The notes under the pieces are model-generated. The model searched no databases and was not told where the DNA came from. It saw only the letters and a program-made list of their open reading frames with translations. A stretch of DNA of 23,879 nucleotides from JAIBJN01 sp035762005. GTDB lineage: Bacteria > Actinomycetota > Thermoleophilia > Gaiellales > Gaiellaceae. Below are positions 1 to 7,064 of this stretch, one piece after another. The position numbers and the translations under genes are program-made. The stretch's first letter is position 1; every line of letters starts with the position of its first letter. The DNA lies in contig DASTQA010000095.1 of NCBI GenBank assembly GCA_035762005.1, positions 1-23,879 of the forward strand, given 5' to 3'.

Positions 1-3000
1 GACCGGCTGCCAGGCGCCGCCGCCCGCGGGTCGCCGCATGAAGGCCGCGGAGGCGACGCCGGCGCCGGAGTCGGTCGAGTCGGCGGAGAGGGTGACGGTG
101 CCCGCGACGGCCGCGCCGTCGGCGGGGGCCGTGAGCGAGCCGGCCGGAGGCGTGCCGTCGAACGCGAACGTCCTGCTCGAGGGGCTCTCCGCGTTGCCGG
201 CCTCGTCGACGGCGTACACGCGCACGGTGTAGTCCCCGTCGGCCGGGAAGTTCGAGGCCGGGAACGGGCGCGACCAGGAGCCGCCCGCGACGGTCGCGTC
301 GAAGAGCATCTCGCCAGCGGACGAGAACGAGGCCCCGTTCCAGTAGTCGCCGGAGCCCTGCCGGAAGGAGACCTTGACGGCCTGGACCCCGGAGCCGGCA
401 GGGCCGTCGTCCACGGTTCCGCAGGCGCCGCTCGTCGCGCAGCCGGCGTTCCAGCCGGAGGCGCCGTACTCGCCGGCGGCGGCCGGGAAGGCGACGGTCG
501 AGCTCGGGGCGGCCGTGTCCACCGTCCAGGAGAAGCCCGCCGGCGTGCCCTCCGTGTTGCCCGCCGCGTCGGTGGCGCGCACGTCGAAGGTGTGGTCGCC
601 GTCGGCGAGGCCGGCGTAGCTCTCGGGGCTCGAGCACGCGCCCCAGGGACCGCCGTCGAGGCGGCACTCGAAGGTCGAGCCGCCCTCGCTGGCCGAGAAG
701 GAGAAGTCCGCGTCGGTCGCCGTCGTCGGATCGGCGGGGCTCGAGTCGATCGTCGTCGCCGGGGCGGCAGTGTCGTACGTGAAGGTCCGCGTCGGGCCGC
801 TCTCGGTGTTCCCGGCGTCGTCGGTCGCGCGCGCGTGGAGCGTGTACGACCCGTCGGCCGGGAAGCTCGCCGCCGGGAAGCCGTACGACCAGTCGCCGCC
901 CGCGAGCGTCGCCGGGAAGAACGTCTCGCCCGGGGCCGAGAAGCTCGACCCGTCCCAGTAGAGGTCGGCGCCCACCAGCTTGAGCGAGACCTCGACCTGG
1001 GCGACGCCCGAGCCGGAGTCCGACGCGGTGCCGCACAGGCCGGCCGCCGTGCAGCCCGCGTCCCAGCCGGCGCCGCCGTACGAGGCGCCCGGCGCCGGGA
1101 AGGTGAAGAGGGCGCTCGGATCGGTGTCGTCGAGGGAGAACGTCCGGCTCGACCCGCTCTCCGTGTTGCCGGCCTCGTCGGTCGCGCGCGCGTGGACGGT
1201 GTAGGAGCCGTCGGCCGGGAAGCTCGCCGCCGGGAAGGCGTACGACCAGTCGCTCCCGGCGACGGTCGCCGGGAAGAAGGTCTCGCCCGCGGCGTCGAAG
1301 GAGTCGCCGTCCCAGTAGAGATCGTCGGCGCCGCGCTTGACGGAGACCTCCACCTGGGCGACGCCGGAGGTCGCGTCCGAGGCGGTCCCGCAGAAGCCGA
1401 CCGTCGCACAGCCCGCGTTCCAGCTGCCGGTGCGGTACTCGCCGGCGCCGGCCGGGAAGGCGACGAGGGCGCTCGGGGCGGTCGTGTCGACGACGAAGGC
1501 GCGGCTCGAGGGCGACTCGGCGTTGCCGGCGGCGTCGGTCGCGCGCACGCGCACCGTGTAGCCGCCGTCGGGCGCGAGGCTCGAGGCGTCGAGCGCGTAC
1601 GACCAGTCGCCGGCGGCGAGGGTCGCCGTCACCCAGACCTCGGAGGCGCTCGCGAACGCGCTCCCATCCCAGTAGTCGCCGGCGCCCTGGCGGATGGAGA
1701 GGTCGACGCTCTGCACGCCTGCCCCGGTTCCGTCGGCGGCCGTGCCGCAGAGGCCGGCGACCGGGCAGCCGGCGTCCCAGCCGGCGGCTCCGTACTCGCC
1801 GCCCGCGGCGGGGAACGCCGTCGTCGACGTCGGCGCGGCCGTATCCACGAGCCACGTGGAGCTCGCGGGCGTCGAGTCCGTGTTGCCGGCCGAGTCCGTG
1901 GCGCGGACGTCGAAGGTGTGGCTTCCGTCGGCGAGGCCCGTGTAGTCGACCGGGCTCGCGCAGCCGCTCCAGGCCCCGCCGTCGAGCCTGCACTCGAACG
2001 TCGAGCCGCCCTCGCTCGCGGAGACGTCGAACGTCGCGTCGGCGGTGTCGGTGGGGCTCGCCGGAGCCGAGTCGATCGTCGTCTCCGGCGGGGTCGCGTC
2101 GAACGTGAACGTGCGGGCGGCCGGCGCCTCGACGTTCCCGGCCGCGTCCGTGGAGCGGACGCGAATCGTGTAGTCGCCGTCCGCCGGCAGCTGCGCCGCG
2201 GAGAGCGCGTACGACCAATCGCCGGCGGCGAGCGTGGCGGCGTGCCAGGCCTCGGCCGCGCTCGCGAAGGCGCCACCGTCCCAGTAGTCGCCGGTGCCCT
2301 GGCGGACGGAGACCTCGACGCTCTGGAGGCCCGAGCCGGCGCCGTCCGCGGCCGTCCCGCAGAGGCCGCTCGGTGCGCAGCCCGCGTTCCAGCCGGAGGC
2401 GCCGTACGTCGCCGCTGCGGCGGGGAACGCGGTCGTCGAGCTCGGCGCCGTGTTGTCGACGCGCCGGGCGCCGACCGCCGCCGAGGCGGCGACGTTGCCC
2501 GCGGCGTCCGTCGCCACGGCGCGGAGGTCGTACAGGCCGTCGGGGACCGTCGTCGTGTCGAAGGAGGCCGTGTACGGCGAGGCCACGTCGGGCGCGCCGA
2601 CGTCCGTCCACGTGCCGGCGCCGGCCGGCGAGCGTTGCAGCTGCACCTGGGCGACGGCGGAGTCGGTGTCGCTCGCGTTCGCGACGAGGGAGATCGTCCC
2701 CGCGAGCGGCGTCCCCGGGTCGCCCTGCGCGACGACGGGGTCGACGTCGTCGACCTGGAACGCCACCTGGTGGCCGGCGTTCCGGCCCGAGGCCGACGCC
2801 GTCGAGGTCTTCGCGCCCGTCGCGCCCGGTGCGGGCTGCGAGAGGTCGTCGGCGGCGACCGAGGCGGCTCCGGCCGTGCCCGCCTCGTAGCGCTCGGTCA
2901 TGCCCGCGGCGGTCGAGTAGGCGGCGTCCGAGTTCGTGGCGAAGAAGGCGAGGACGAGCGCGTCCGGCGCCGTCGTCGTGACGCTCGCAGCCGTGACCGT

Positions 3001-4053
3001 CGTGCCGTTCGCCGTCGTGAGGGCGCCGACGACGTCGACCGGGTCGGACGCCTTCGCGCCGTAGTAGGCGCTCATGCCGCCCGCGGCAGCGCGGCTCCCG
3101 CTCCACGTCCACGTGTACGAGGCCGGCTCGGAGCCGGTCGCGATCCTGTAGTACGTCGCCTGGTTGAGGAAGTTGCCGTACGTGCCGCCGCCGGCTGCCG
3201 TCCAGCCGGCCGGAGGCGTGAAGGCGGCGTTGCCCCCGCGCGCGACGTGCGCGACGAGGAGGTCGTTGGCCTGGACGCCGGCGGGGACGGCGACGACGAG
3301 CGAGGTGCCCCCCGCCTGCACGGCGGTCTGCGCCGCCCGGTGCGAGACGGCCGGGTCGATGACGTAGGGGAGGGGGAGTCCGGCGTCGTCGAGCTCGAGC
3401 GCGAGCCAGCTGGCGGAGCCCTTCGTCCGCAGGCTCCAGCGAAGCCCGGCGGGCGTCACGTCCTCGCCGCGCTCGTCGAGGATGCGCACCGGGTCGATGA
3501 CGAGCCCGGTGACGAGGTGCCGCGTCGGGTCGAGGAACGCGACCGATCCGTCGCGTCCGAGGCGGGGGACGAGCCGCGTCGCGAGCCGCCAGCGCCACGT
3601 CCGCTCACCCTGCCGCGTCGTGACGGTGAGGAACTCCTCGGTGCTCGTGCCGTCGACGACGATCGTCTCGGCGCCGAAGCCGGTCGGGCGCGTGACGCCG
3701 TGGGCGTGGCGCCGCCAGTCGCCGCCGCCGACGTCCTCGGAGGCGACCGAGACCGAGGAGCCGCCGTGCCTGAGCGTGTACCCGTCCGCGTGGATGCGCA
3801 CGCCGACCCCGGGGGCGGGCGTGCGCGCGAGCGGCGCGTCGGCTTCCTCCGGCCCGAGCGCGCGGCCGAGGAAGGAGGGGACGTCGCCCTCCGCGCCGCC
3901 GAGGCCGGCGACGGCCACGAGCGCGAGGAACGCCGAGGCGACGAGCGCAGTCAGTGCCGCCGCCCGAAGCGGCGCGGTGCCGCGGAGGACGGCGGCGCCC
4001 GCGGCGTCCGGGGAGCCGTCGTCTCGGGGTCGCTGGGGAGGGAGCATCGCCAT
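1..4053 (-). CDS. Large modular surface/secreted repeat protein (N-terminal 1351 residues, 3' end outside window)
   Basis: The frame is open from the ATG at 4053 to base 1, so the C-terminus is missing. A second in-frame ATG lies at 4047. Residues about 31-53 are one hydrophobic segment after a short Arg-containing N-terminus, fitting a signal peptide or signal anchor. Residues 54-240 are a beta-rich region ending in YVIDPA. About 245-430 is a lectin-like or jelly-roll-like domain (NDLLVAHVARGG, PAGWTAAGG). About 436-535 is an Ig-like domain. Then come alternating repeats: five 'A' units of 119-120 residues, each with a GC...CG cysteine pair and a YW[DN]G motif, and two 'B' units of 85 residues with FECRLDGG. 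A further Ig-like domain starts at base 144. Such arrays are common in adhesin-like proteins of high-GC actinobacteria. The function is unknown; adhesion or surface display is inferred. No enzymatic motif is seen. Confidence 0.85.
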   Translation of the reverse strand, partial: MAMLPPQRPRDDGSPDAAGAAVLRGTAPLRAAALTALVASAFLALVAVAGLGGAEGDVPSFLGRALGPEEADAPLARTPAPGVGVRIHADGYTLRHGGSSVSVASEDVGGGDWRRHAHGVTRPTGFGAETIVVDGTSTEEFLTVTTRQGERTWRWRLATRLVPRLGRDGSVAFLDPTRHLVTGLVIDPVRILDERGEDVTPAGLRWSLRTKGSASWLALELDDAGLPLPYVIDPAVSHRAAQTAVQAGGTSLVVAVPAGVQANDLLVAHVARGGNAAFTPPAGWTAAGGGTYGNFLNQATYYRIATGSEPASYTWTWSGSRAAAGGMSAYYGAKASDPVDVVGALTTANGTTVTAASVTTTAPDALVLAFFATNSDAAYSTAAGMTERYEAGTAGAASVAADDLSQPAPGATGAKTSTASASGRNAGHQVAFQVDDVDPVVAQGDPGTPLAGTISLVANASDTDSAVAQVQLQRSPAGAGTWTDVGAPDVASPYTASFDTTTVPDGLYDLRAVATDAAGNVAASAAVGARRVDNTAPSSTTAFPAAAATYGASGWNAGCAPSGLCGTAADGAGSGLQSVEVSVRQGTGDYWDGGAFASAAEAWHAATLAAGDWSYALSAAQLPADGDYTIRVRSTDAAGNVEAPAARTFTFDATPPETTIDSAPASPTDTADATFDVSASEGGSTFECRLDGGAWSGCASPVDYTGLADGSHTFDVRATDSAGNTDSTPASSTWLVDTAAPTSTTAFPAAGGEYGAAGWDAGCPVAGLCGTAADGTGAGVQSVDLSIRQGAGDYWDGSAFASASEVWVTATLAAGDWSYALDASSLAPDGGYTVRVRATDAAGNAESPSSRAFVVDTTAPSALVAFPAGAGEYRTGSWNAGCATVGFCGTASDATSGVAQVEVSVKRGADDLYWDGDSFDAAGETFFPATVAGSDWSYAFPAASFPADGSYTVHARATDEAGNTESGSSRTFSLDDTDPSALFTFPAPGASYGGAGWDAGCTAAGLCGTASDSGSGVAQVEVSLKLVGADLYWDGSSFSAPGETFFPATLAGGDWSYGFPAASFPADGSYTLHARATDDAGNTESGPTRTFTYDTAAPATTIDSSPADPTTATDADFSFSASEGGSTFECRLDGGPWGACSSPESYAGLADGDHTFDVRATDAAGNTEGTPAGFSWTVDTAAPSSTVAFPAAAGEYGASGWNAGCATSGACGTVDDGPAGSGVQAVKVSFRQGSGDYWNGASFSSAGEMLFDATVAGGSWSRPFPASNFPADGDYTVRVYAVDEAGNAESPSSRTFAFDGTPPAGSLTAPADGAAVAGTVTLSADSTDSGAGVASAAFMRRPAGGGAWQPV
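145..2442 (-). repeat. Coding repeat array A1-B1-A2-A3-A4-B2-A5
   Basis: Unit boundaries on the minus strand are A1 2442-2086, B1 2085-1831, A2 1830-1474, A3 1473-1117, A4 1116-760, B2 759-505 and A5 504-145. A1-A4 are exactly 357 bp (119 codons) and A5 is 360 bp. Both B units are exactly 255 bp (85 codons). Each A unit runs from a FPA...Y motif through GC...CGT, YWDG, DWSY and RATDAAGN to a D-T-x-x-P junction. Each B unit holds TFECRLDGG, C.SP, GLADG.HTFDVRATD. A3 and A4 are the most alike (shared FPADGSYT.HARATD), suggesting the latest duplication. Confidence 0.85.
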
Positions 4054-4127
4054 GGGGGAGTTCGCCGTGCGCGGGCGCGCGCGGTCTTGTCCCACCAATC
4101 GGCTCCGGGGGTGGCCCGAGAGGCGAA

Positions 4128-4149
4128 AAACGGTATGAAAACGGCATGA
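4128..4149. promoter_or_regulatory. Two tandem 11-bp direct repeats in a divergent intergenic region
   Basis: AAACGGTATGA at 4128-4138 is followed directly by AAACGGCATGA at 4139-4149, with one mismatch and a period of about one helical turn. It is one of the few A-rich spots in the 205 bp between the surface-protein gene (start 4053, minus) and the mutase gene (start 4259, plus). A binding site for a regulator of either gene is possible. No known motif is recognised. Confidence 0.35.
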
Positions 4150-4244
4150 GGGGCCCGGAGATCCCCGCATCGAGGGATGCCCGGAGCCGCCGCCGCGCGC
4201 GGACGCCACCCGGGAGCCGCGCGGGGCCCGTGCGCCGGCGCGCG

Positions 4245-4250
4245 TAGAAT
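4245..4250 (+). promoter_or_regulatory. Probable -10 box of the mutase gene, implying a leaderless transcript
   Basis: TAGAAT lies 8 bp before the ATG at 4259. With normal -10 to start-site spacing, transcription would begin at or within a base or two of the ATG. No Shine-Dalgarno sequence is present before this ATG. No good -35 match is visible. Confidence 0.45.
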
Positions 4251-4258
4251 GGGCGCAC

Positions 4259-5923
4259 ATGGCCACGACCGAGGACGGCCGGAGGCTCGACGGCACGGGG
4301 GAGTGGCGCCGCGAGCTCTACGAGGCGAAGCCCGAGCGGGACGCGCTCTTCACGACGATGTCGGGGCTCCCGGTCGACCCGCTCTACACGCCCGACACCG
4401 TCGAGGTCGACTACGACCGCGACCTCGGCTTCCCGGGCGTCTACCCGTACACCCGCGGCGTCTACCCCTCGATGTACCGCGGGCGGCTGTGGACGATGCG
4501 GCAGTTCGCCGGCTTCGGCACCGCGGCGGAGACGAACCTCCGCTTCCGTTACCTGCTCGAGCACGGCCAGACGGGGCTCTCGACCGCGTTCGACATGCCC
4601 TCGCTCATGGGGTACGACTCGGACCACCCGAAGTCGCTCGGCGAGGTCGGCCGGGAGGGCGTCGCCGTCGACTCGCTCGAGGACATGGAGCACCTCTTCG
4701 CGGGCATCCCGCTCGACGAGGTGTCGACCTCGATGACGATCAACGCGCCGGCGGCGATCCTGCTCGCGTTCTACATCTGCGTCGGCGAGAAGCAGGGGGT
4801 CCCCCGCGAGCGGCTCCGCGGGACGATCCAGACGGACATCCTCAAGGAGTACATCGCGCAGAAGGAGTGGATCTTCCCGCCGGAGCCCTCCATGCGCCTC
4901 TGCGTGGACATGATCGAGTTCTGCGCGCGCGAAGTGCCGCTCTGGCACCCGGTCTCGATCTCCGGCTACCACATCCGCGAGGCCGGCTCGACGGCCGCCC
5001 AGGAGCTCGCCTTCACGCTCGCCGACGGGTTCGCGTACGTCGAGGCCGCCCAGGCGCGCGGCCTCGACGTCGACGACTTCGCGCCGCGCCTCTCGTTCTT
5101 CTTCAACGCGCACATCGACTTCTTCGAGGAGATCGCGAAGTACCGCGCCGCCCGGCGGATCTGGGCCCGCGAGCTGCGCGAGCGCTACGGCGCGAAGAAC
5201 CCGCGCTCGTGGCTCATGCGCTTCCACGCCCAGACGGCCGGCGTCTCCCTCACCGCCCAGCAGCCGGAGGTCAACATCGTCCGCACGGCCGTCGAGGCCC
5301 TCGCCGCCGTTCTCGGCGGCTGCCAGTCCCTGCACACGAACTCCTTCGACGAGGCCCTCGCGCTCCCGACCGAGCACGCGGTCAAGATCGCGCTCCGCAC
5401 GCAGCAGGTGCTCGCCCACGAGACCGGCGTCGCGGACACGATCGACCCGCTCGGCGGCTCCTACTTCCTCGAGGACCTGACGAACCGGCTCGAGGCGGAG
5501 GCCTACGACTACTTCGAGCGCATCCGCCGGCTCGGCGGGGTCGTCCCGGCGATCAAGGAGAACTTCTTCCAGCGCGAGATCGCGGAGGCGTCGTTCAGGT
5601 TCCAGAGCGAGGTGGAGGCGGGACGGCGCGTGATCGTGGGCGTGAACCGCTACGAGGAGCCCGAGGAGCAGCCGATCGAGATCCTCAAGATCGACCAGGC
5701 GCTCGAGGACAAGCAGGTCGAGCGCGTGCGCTCCCTGCGCGCCCGCCGCGACGCGGCCGCAGCCGAGGAGGCGCTCGCGCGGCTCGCGCGGGACGCGGCC
5801 CGCGACGACCGAAACCTCATGCCCGCGATCGTCGACGCCGCCAAGGCGTACGTGACCATGGGGGAGATGTGCGACGCGCTCCGCGAGGTCTGGGGAACCT
5901 GGCGCGAGACGCCCGTCTTCTAG
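4259..5923 (+). CDS. Acyl-CoA mutase catalytic (large) subunit, isobutyryl-CoA mutase-like, methylmalonyl-CoA mutase family
   Basis: This 554-residue protein covers the TIM-barrel substrate domain of B12-dependent acyl-CoA mutases and stops at GTWRETPVF. The cobalamin-binding domain is therefore absent and must come from a separate small subunit, which is not in this window. Such enzymes rearrange the carbon skeleton of acyl-CoAs by a radical mechanism. Landmarks are STAFDMP, YDSDHP, TIQTDILKEY, SGYHIREAG (H238, the conserved active-site His) and LGGSYF. The residue in RQ-x-AGF, Tyr in methylmalonyl-CoA mutase, is Phe83. The Arg that binds the substrate carboxylate is Gln201 (EYIAQKEW). The position that is Asp in 2-hydroxyisobutyryl-CoA mutase is Ala110. 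This F/A/Q set is that of isobutyryl-CoA mutase IcmA, as I recall the family. The ATG at 4259 is chosen because the conserved N-terminus follows and a -10 box precedes it. The exact substrate is inferred. Confidence 0.9.
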   Translation: MATTEDGRRLDGTGEWRRELYEAKPERDALFTTMSGLPVDPLYTPDTVEVDYDRDLGFPGVYPYTRGVYPSMYRGRLWTMRQFAGFGTAAETNLRFRYLLEHGQTGLSTAFDMPSLMGYDSDHPKSLGEVGREGVAVDSLEDMEHLFAGIPLDEVSTSMTINAPAAILLAFYICVGEKQGVPRERLRGTIQTDILKEYIAQKEWIFPPEPSMRLCVDMIEFCAREVPLWHPVSISGYHIREAGSTAAQELAFTLADGFAYVEAAQARGLDVDDFAPRLSFFFNAHIDFFEEIAKYRAARRIWARELRERYGAKNPRSWLMRFHAQTAGVSLTAQQPEVNIVRTAVEALAAVLGGCQSLHTNSFDEALALPTEHAVKIALRTQQVLAHETGVADTIDPLGGSYFLEDLTNRLEAEAYDYFERIRRLGGVVPAIKENFFQREIAEASFRFQSEVEAGRRVIVGVNRYEEPEEQPIEILKIDQALEDKQVERVRSLRARRDAAAAEEALARLARDAARDDRNLMPAIVDAAKAYVTMGEMCDALREVWGTWRETPVF

Positions 5924-5960
5924 CCGAACGACGCCGCGTTTAGTCTCGCCGAACGGCTAG
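5920..5960 (+). other. Inverted repeat over the mutase stop codon
   Basis: CTAGCCG at 5920-5926 pairs with CGGCTAG at 5954-5960 across a 27-base loop. GCCGAACG also occurs twice (5923-5930 and 5948-5955). The first arm contains the TAG stop. No T run follows, so this is at best a weak 3'-end structure. Confidence 0.3.
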
Positions 5961-6239
5961 TGGTGCGCGTGCAGGCCGTCCGGTACCCTCGCGGTGGAGG
6001 TCGCGGTTGGCCGCAGCCGCCGACCTCGCAGGAGGGCGCGTCGTGAGCCTTCCCTCTACGCGCCCCGCACGACGGGGACAGGCGGGCACCCCCGGGGACC
6101 AAGCGGGGGGGTCCGCTTTTCCCCCTTCCGGGGGATGGACGCCGCCGGCGGGAGCGGCGAAGGTTGCGGGGCGCTCCCGAGGGCGCTGCGCGGCCGCCCC
6201 CGATTGGTCGGGGGGTGGCCGCGCGCCACGTTCGTGCCT
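5924..6239. other. 316-bp non-coding spacer between convergent genes
   Basis: This lies between the mutase stop and the stop of the minus-strand regulator gene. I see no convincing ORF and no tRNA-like fold. It holds the inverted repeat at the mutase stop. A small stem GGACC/GGTCC at 6096-6114 is followed by GCTTTT (6115-6120) and could end plus-strand transcription. A longer hairpin at 6188-6224 is listed separately. Confidence 0.6.
6188..6224 (-). terminator. GC-rich hairpin just past the response-regulator stop codon
   Basis: Outer stem GCGCGGCC (6188-6195) pairs with GGCCGCGC (6217-6224). Inner stem CCCCGA (6198-6203) pairs with TCGGGG (6208-6213), closing a TTGG loop. It starts 15 bases past the minus-strand stop codon at 6240. 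It has no U tract, so it would be the tail-less type often proposed for high-GC actinobacteria. Confidence 0.45.
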
Positions 6240-6908
6240 CTACGCCGCGGTGCCCTGCGGCGCCGTCTGCAGCGGGAGCAGGCCGTGCACCTGCGCCCAG
6301 CGGCTCGCCTCGGTGCGGTTCGCGACGTTGAGCTTCCGGTAGATGTTCGAGAGGTGGAACTTCACCGTCTGCTCGGTCACCCAGAGCATGCGGGCGAGCT
6401 GCGCGTTCGAGTGTCCCTCGGCCACGAGGGTGAGGATCTCGAGCTCGCGGCGGGTGAGCCCCCAGGACTCCTCCACCGACTCGCGCCGGCGCTCGTGCCG
6501 GCCGTTGTGCGACCGGGCCAGGTAGATCGAGTGGTCGAACGCCTGCCGGATCGCCGAGGCGAGGTCGTCCGCGTGCGCCGTCTTGACGACGTACGCGTCC
6601 GCACCCGCGGCGAGCGCGCCGTCGACGTACTCGCCGTCGGAGTACGCCGACAGGACGATGACCTTGAGCCCCGGGACGCGCTCGCGCGCGAGCGCGAGGC
6701 ACTCGATCCCGTCCACGTCGCCGTCCATCTCGACGGCGGTGACGAGGAGGCTGGGGCGGTGCTCCTCGACGAGGGCGATGGCGTGGTGGGGCGAGGTCGC
6801 CTTCCCCTTGACCTCGACGCCGATCCTGTGGAGGACGTTCTCCACGGCATCCAGCCAGAGCGGATGCTGGTCGAGCAGGACTGCAGTGCGATGCTCGGAA
6901 GGAGTCAT
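6240..6908 (-). CDS. LuxR/NarL-type response regulator with an atypical receiver lacking the phosphoacceptor Asp
   Basis: The 222-residue protein has a receiver domain (about 8-125) and a C-terminal LuxR-type helix-turn-helix (about 146-210: LTRRELEILTLVAEG, NAQLARML, TEQTVKFHLSNIYRKL). It is a cytoplasmic DNA-binding transcription factor. In the receiver the switch Ser87 and Lys109 (YVVK) are present. The acidic pair near the N-terminus is reduced to one Asp (LLDQHP). The position of the phosphorylated Asp, three residues before Met61, is Ala58 (TAVEMDGDVDG). Normal phosphotransfer control is thus unlikely; ligand- or partner-driven control is inferred. No sensor kinase is adjacent. The ATG at 6908 sits directly behind a 7-bp-stem hairpin, and a 15-bp palindrome lies further upstream, so autoregulation is plausible. 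Its targets are unknown. Confidence 0.9.
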   Translation of the reverse strand: MTPSEHRTAVLLDQHPLWLDAVENVLHRIGVEVKGKATSPHHAIALVEEHRPSLLVTAVEMDGDVDGIECLALARERVPGLKVIVLSAYSDGEYVDGALAAGADAYVVKTAHADDLASAIRQAFDHSIYLARSHNGRHERRRESVEESWGLTRRELEILTLVAEGHSNAQLARMLWVTEQTVKFHLSNIYRKLNVANRTEASRWAQVHGLLPLQTAPQGTAA

Positions 6909-6926
6909 CGAAAGGGCCGCCTTTCG
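6909..6926 (-). promoter_or_regulatory. Perfect hairpin abutting the response-regulator start codon
   Basis: CGAAAGG (6909-6915) and CCTTTCG (6920-6926) form a perfect 7-bp stem around a 4-base loop. The stem ends at the base next to the ATG (6908). The only purine-rich ribosome-binding candidate, AAAGGCGG read on the minus strand, lies inside it. It could mask ribosome access or act as a protein-binding operator. Confidence 0.45.
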
Positions 6927-6939
6927 ATCGGACTACACG

Positions 6940-6955
6940 AAGGTCTCAGACCTTA
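6940..6955 (-). promoter_or_regulatory. 15-bp palindrome overlapping a -10-like box upstream of the response-regulator gene
   Basis: AAGGTCT-C-AGACCTT at 6940-6954 is a perfect inverted repeat with 7-bp arms and a central base. Read on the minus strand, TAAGGT (6955-6950) fits a TAnnnT -10 box and overlaps one arm. The site lies 32-46 bp before the ATG, in one of the less GC-rich stretches of the window. It is a candidate operator, perhaps for the gene's own product. Confidence 0.4.
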
Positions 6956-7064
6956 CCTGATCTTTGGTCGTGTGCATAGACCGGTGGACAAGGATGTTGA
7001 CGCCGGTTCCCCGAGAGGCTGCCCACAGCTGGGGAAAGCCCCCGGGGCGGGTCCCCCCGATCGT

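Noticed and set aside
592..4149. A 1185-codon open frame on the plus strand opposite the surface-protein gene
   Set aside because: Its product is an Arg/Gly/Val/Ala-rich shadow without domains, while the minus strand encodes clear repeat domains. Long antisense frames are expected at this GC content.
5924..6239. Possible tRNA or small RNA gene in the spacer
   Set aside because: Stems are present, but no cloverleaf, anticodon arm or T-loop motif can be made out.
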